A stretch of 64,000 nucleotides of DNA from Anomaloglossus baeobatrachus. Its lineage: Eukaryota > Chordata > Amphibia > Anura > Aromobatidae. The stretch covers positions 474,046,187-474,110,186 of the forward strand of contig NC_134357.1 in the NCBI RefSeq assembly GCF_048569485.1. Direction: 5' to 3'. Numbering within the stretch: the first letter of the stretch is position 1; every line of letters begins with the position of its first letter. The notes beneath the pieces were generated by a model that was not told the origin of the DNA, made no database searches, and saw only the letters and a program-made list of their open reading frames with translations. The translations under genes were made by a program, and so were the position numbers. Positions 63,381-64,000 of this stretch are shown one piece after another.

Positions 63381-64000
63381 ATGGCTACGTTGATGAGCCT
63401 TAACGTGAAGGGGTTGAATTCTGATATTAAAAGGAGGCTGGTTCTTCAGGAGATGAGAAAATCAAGGGCGGATGTGGTGTTTCTGCAAGAGACACACTTC
63501 ACGGAAAAAAGCTCTTTTAACTTTGCCCGCCATTGGTTTCCTCAATCCTTTTCGGCCACAAACACAAAAAAGAAAGCTGGGTTGGCTATATTAATTTCTC
63601 GCACTTGCTCACTTCAAGTGAGTAAGTGGGAGGCTGATCCCTCAGGTCGTTACCTGATCATCCAGGGCACGCTGAATGGGATGAAATTAATCCTTTGTAA
63701 CCTCTATGCCCCAAACTCTAATCAGAATAGATTTGTTTCCTCGGTCCTTTCACGCCTCCCGTCAGACCGGGGGTCATGCACATTATAGGGGGGGACTTTA
63801 ATATGGTGTTTTCACATAGAGCTGACAAAATGCTAGCAACCTCACACTCCACAAGCCCAGGTAAATCTTCTCCTCTGTCTATGGGATTTCGCAAACTGAT
63901 CCATAAACACCAACTATTTGATTTGTGGAGAATTGATAACCCGACAGCGAGACAATACACCTTCTTCTCACACCCTCATAATTCCCATAGCCGAATTGAT
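63381..64000 (+). pseudogene. L1 ORF2 of copy c, endonuclease part, cut by the window edge
   Basis: MATLMSLNVKGLNSDIKRRL, VVFLQETHF, GLAILISRT and LCNLYAPNSNQNRFV are endonuclease motifs. Near 63770, in a G-run, the frame shifts by one base and continues VMHIIGGDFNMVFSHRADKM, LFDLWRIDNPTARQYTFFSH and SRID at the right edge. All motifs up to that point are conserved. Confidence 0.88.

Larger units (their letters stand above)
60914..64000 (+). mobile_element. L1 LINE copy c, 5' part; continues past the right edge
   Basis: Starts at or in a G-run (60914-60930) after Keno-like sequence, with a short 5' UTR (GCGTGGCCGGAGCTTCATGG). ORF1 and the start of ORF2 follow. The ORF1 family differs from copy b (no Gln repeat, no polypyrimidine spacer), so it is a different L1 lineage. 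Confidence 0.85.

Overview
The window looks like intergenic DNA from a large, repeat-rich vertebrate genome. An anuran amphibian is most likely. The evidence is the mixture of families: CR1, L1 and Tx1-clade LINEs, an L2/Rex1-type LINE, a Penelope-like element, PIF/Harbinger transposons with Myb/MADF partner genes, a Tc1 element, hAT-type and Harbinger-type foldback MITEs, and Ty3/gypsy LTRs. No ordinary host protein gene was recognised with confidence. The only host-type pieces are 28 nt of the U2 snRNA 5' end and a P2X7 C-terminal-domain gene relic, and the latter may itself be mobile.

Layout. 1-1.94 kb: 5' LTR and gag of a Ty3/gypsy element (minus), sitting in an L1 remnant whose 3' UTR is split by a nearly intact CR1 (3.0-6.2 kb). 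6.5-9.1 kb: P2X7-domain relic with a partial tandem duplication; one copy carries a 0.43-kb hammerhead-ribozyme element. 9.17-10.82 kb: Tc1 element with one stop. 11.0-16.6 kb: Harbinger transposase followed by a Harbinger-type MADF gene, with a TTAGGG-containing minisatellite between. 17.1-19.1 kb: two solo-LTR-like blocks. 20.3-21.7 kb: L2/Rex1-type LINE 3' part. 21.76-28.94 kb: full-length L1 with a 13-bp target duplication. 29-31 kb: MITEs. 31.3-38.2 kb: a diverged ~66-bp satellite split by a 5.8-kb Harbinger bounded by terminal inverted repeats and TTA, carrying three genes (transposase, Myb/SANT protein, MADF protein). 38.4-39.0 kb: two hammerhead-ribozyme loci. 39.9-40.6 kb: MITEs. 40.8-41.7 kb: Tx1-type LINE remnant. 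42.56-47.24 kb: full-length CR1 with an intact 969-aa ORF2 and tandem promoter monomers. 47.2-51.5 kb: diverged repeats, a block-inserted array of 441-bp units, and a LINE 3' end. 51.49-56.75 kb: apparently whole Penelope-like element with an intact 964-aa ORF and hammerhead ribozymes in both terminal repeats. 57.17-58.26 kb: solo LTR. 59.38-60.9 kb: Tx1/Keno-like LINE remnant joined to U2 snRNA sequence. 60.9-64 kb: L1 running off the right edge.

The most notable theme is self-cleaving RNA linked to Penelope-type retrotransposition. Five hammerhead-like motifs occur at four independent loci. The Penelope element and two short (~0.4 kb) non-autonomous insertions share three features: a hammerhead near the 5' end, an inverted copy of internal sequence at the extreme 5' end, and 11-16-bp target duplications. 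This suggests the short elements are mobilised by Penelope-type machinery. Other notable items are the three-gene Harbinger, heat-shock-element-like motifs in the CR1 promoter monomers, and the 441-bp array inserted as a multimer with a 14-bp duplication.

All identifications come from reading motifs and repeats by eye; no database search or folding program was run.
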